Assembly: GCA_023459055.1 (NCBI GenBank)
Contig: JAEWVR010000025.1
Location: forward strand, 124,001-188,000
Reading direction: 5' to 3'
DNA from: Fibrobacterota bacterium
GTDB lineage: Bacteria; Fibrobacterota; Chitinivibrionia; Chitinivibrionales; Chitinispirillaceae
Length of the DNA: 64,000 nt
Part shown: one piece after another, positions 62,603 to 64,000 of the stretch
Position numbering within the stretch: the first letter of the stretch is position 1
Layout: each line of letters starts with the position of its first letter
Notes under the pieces: model-generated
Database searches by the model: none
Told to the model about the DNA's origin: nothing
The model's input: only the letters and a program-made list of their open reading frames with translations
Position numbers and translations under genes: made by a program

Positions 62603-63227
62603 ATTTTCTCCAGAAAAGCAGCAGTAACGGATGCTTTATCCATTCCCCTATTTCAGAAGGTTTTATTTCCCGGATGACTTCTGTGGGCAAGGTTAAATCG
62701 ACACATGCGAAAAGTGTGTGTGTGTCCTGAAGCACTTTACCGCATTCTATCAATGCATCCAAATTATCCGCATCTCCTGCAAGAACACAGAGATGCTGTT
62801 TCTGATACTCCGGCAGATATTCCCAGTTGCGGCCATGTGCACTTGTGATACGTACCTGATCCAGATGGACATCAAGCGCTGCACAGGCAACCTGCACCGA
62901 AGAGATACCCGGTACCACAATTGTTCTTGCAGGACCGAATGTACTTTTTACGATAGTTGCAATACTGAACAGCGTACTGTCGCCGGTACAAAGCCAGGCG
63001 ATTTTCCTCCCGTTTTGTAACGCAGTTTCTGCCAGTTCCAGTAATTGACCAATGTTATGATCATAAAGCATCCGCTCTGCTGCAGATTCCGGAAACATTG
63101 CAAGAGTGCGGGCACAACCGATAAGCAGATCAGCCTGATGTACAATGTTTTTTACTCTTTGTGTAACCATATCCGCAGCTCCCGGGCCACATCCCAGCAG
63201 ATAAAGTAGATGCGTTTTCATTTCCAT
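62586..63227 (-). CDS. cbiE: Precorrin-6Y C5-methyltransferase domain (CbiE)
   Basis: 213 residues, CbiE only: YLLGCGPGAADMVTQRVKNIVHQADLLIGCARTLAMFP (about 8-45), IAWLCTGDSTLFSIATIV (near 75), VPGISSVQVACAALDVHLDQVRITSAHGRNWEYLP (near 100-135). CobL enzymes carry a further CbiT domain that decarboxylates and methylates C15; it is missing here and no cbiT follows. ATG 63227 overlaps the cbiD stop by ten bases; a second ATG at 63221 is possible. Confidence 0.92.
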   Translation of the reverse strand: MEMKTHLLYLLGCGPGAADMVTQRVKNIVHQADLLIGCARTLAMFPESAAERMLYDHNIGQLLELAETALQNGRKIAWLCTGDSTLFSIATIVKSTFGPARTIVVPGISSVQVACAALDVHLDQVRITSAHGRNWEYLPEYQKQHLCVLAGDADNLDALIECGKVLQDTHTLFACVDLTLPTEVIREIKPSEIGEWIKHPLLLLFWRKYDKYN

Positions 63228-64000
63228 AGTTCAATCCCTGCAGATTCTGCAATAATACAACCCTGCATATCACATAATGAGACTGCAACCCTGCAAAAAG
63301 AAACCCTGCGCTGAACAGATGCTGCGATTTTATCAGCAATACCAGTCCAGAAATCCCTGTGTCCGGAATCGTTTTTTGTACATTGACAAAACCCTTCAAC
63401 CGTTGAAGTCGTTTCTATTTCAGTAAACCTGTCAGTTCCCCATTGTGTAAGTATCCACGGTAATGCCGGTGATGAACGGCTGCTGTGTGTGTCCCATTCT
63501 CCCATTGCCAGTTTTACAAGTTTTCCGGGGTGACCCACCAGAAGTATTGATTGAATGGAAATACTTTTCAACAGATCAAGAGCAAAACCCCAGTCATTGC
63601 CGACTTCAATAACCCCGGGTTCTTCTGTATGACAATAGTGCATTCGTGCACTGCGTTCGCCGTAATGCCCCGGTACAAGAACGATTCTGTCAAGTCTGGC
63701 GGCTCTGGCAACATCAATTTCACACCGGATTGCACAGAGCTGACTCTCATGACTGAAGGGCCGGACAATCCCTGTAGTCCCGATAATTGAGATCCCGCCA
63801 ATAATGCCGAGACGCGGATTGAACGTTTGCCGCGCTAATTCCTCACCGTTTTCAACCGAGATCGTAACATTCCAGCCACCCGCAAGTGCAAGCAGATGAC
63901 CGGTTATCATTTGTCTTGGAACAGGATTTATTGCAGCCTGTCCCGGCGGGATTTGTAAACCATCGCGGGTAACCGTACCCACACCGGTCCCGGCAAAAAA
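63218..64000 (-). CDS. cbiD: Cobalt-precorrin-5B C1-methyltransferase, partial
   Basis: 260 codons of the C-terminal part; the start lies beyond the right edge. AGTGVGTVTRDGLQIPPGQAAINPVPRQMI, FNPRLGIIGGISIIGTTGIVRPFSHES (about 60-85 of the part seen) and VLVPGHYGERSAR, GNDWGFALD, LLVGHPGKLVKLA are the CbiD signature segments. It methylates C1 in the anaerobic pathway and differs in fold from the other methyltransferases of the operon. With CbiG it argues for the early-cobalt route. Confidence 0.93.
   Translation of the reverse strand, partial: FFAGTGVGTVTRDGLQIPPGQAAINPVPRQMITGHLLALAGGWNVTISVENGEELARQTFNPRLGIIGGISIIGTTGIVRPFSHESQLCAIRCEIDVARAARLDRIVLVPGHYGERSARMHYCHTEEPGVIEVGNDWGFALDLLKSISIQSILLVGHPGKLVKLAMGEWDTHSSRSSPALPWILTQWGTDRFTEIETTSTVEGFCQCTKNDSGHRDFWTGIADKIAASVQRRVSFCRVAVSLCDMQGCIIAESAGIELWK

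Overview
The window reads as a bacterial chromosome segment from a free-living, mostly anaerobic member of the FCB group. Three secreted carbohydrate-active or adhesive proteins (1364-2689, 27473-29377, 30031-31101) end in a Por/type IX-like C-terminal sorting domain. NfnAB, LarC, FeoB and an anaerobic-type cobalamin operon sit beside them. Fibrobacterota (Chitinispirillum-like) is my best guess; the phylum is inference.

Layout. 1-18.8 kb: housekeeping and envelope genes: a CE2 esterase, nfnAB, metK, a DUF1846 protein, larC, rsgA, a PAS-GGDEF diguanylate cyclase, a beta-helix protein with a large Calx-beta lipoprotein, a TrmH-type RNA methyltransferase and nhaD. 18.9-26.7 kb: an accessory island holding RhuM, a DUF6088/AbiEii toxin-antitoxin pair, a PIN-like ribonuclease with an extra beta-rich domain, and a putative PD-(D/E)XK protein. 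All these genes are on the minus strand and are separated by long non-coding repeats. The repeats are built from a few modules. The most striking is a structured composite of three hairpins in a fixed order, present four times as two divergent pairs; its stems differ in sequence between copies but stay complementary. 27-32.7 kb: secreted beta-helix protein, CE1-like esterase and an MscS channel.

32.9-44.8 kb: a plus-strand alpha-glucan/trehalose cluster: glgX, treZ, treY, a treS-maltokinase fusion and malQ. Together these link glycogen or maltodextrin to trehalose and maltose 1-phosphate. 44.9-49.7 kb: arsenic region. On the plus strand arsC is followed by a 57-codon C-terminal stump of an Acr3 arsenite permease. 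Facing it on the minus strand is an operon of arsR, a DUF318-type permease, two thioredoxin-like proteins, a DGC-domain protein, an ArsF-like lipoprotein and an ArsG/CcdA-like membrane protein. 50-57.2 kb: katG, a SAM methyltransferase and a TetR regulator that share a 15-bp operator, then feoB and a DtxR-FeoA fusion regulator that share an iron-box-like inverted repeat. 57.2-58.8 kb: decayed DNA with a selO C-terminal fragment, a metallo-beta-lactamase-fold fragment and one small intact hypothetical gene. 58.9-64 kb: a tightly overlapping minus-strand corrin-ring operon, cbiD(partial)-cbiE-cobI-cobM-cbiG-cobJ-cobK.

A short CT/AG-rich hairpin repeat recurs at nine or more places across the window in both orientations. 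In two places such repeats have been recruited into gene ends: the Shine-Dalgarno of larC and the stop codon of the TrmH-type gene.
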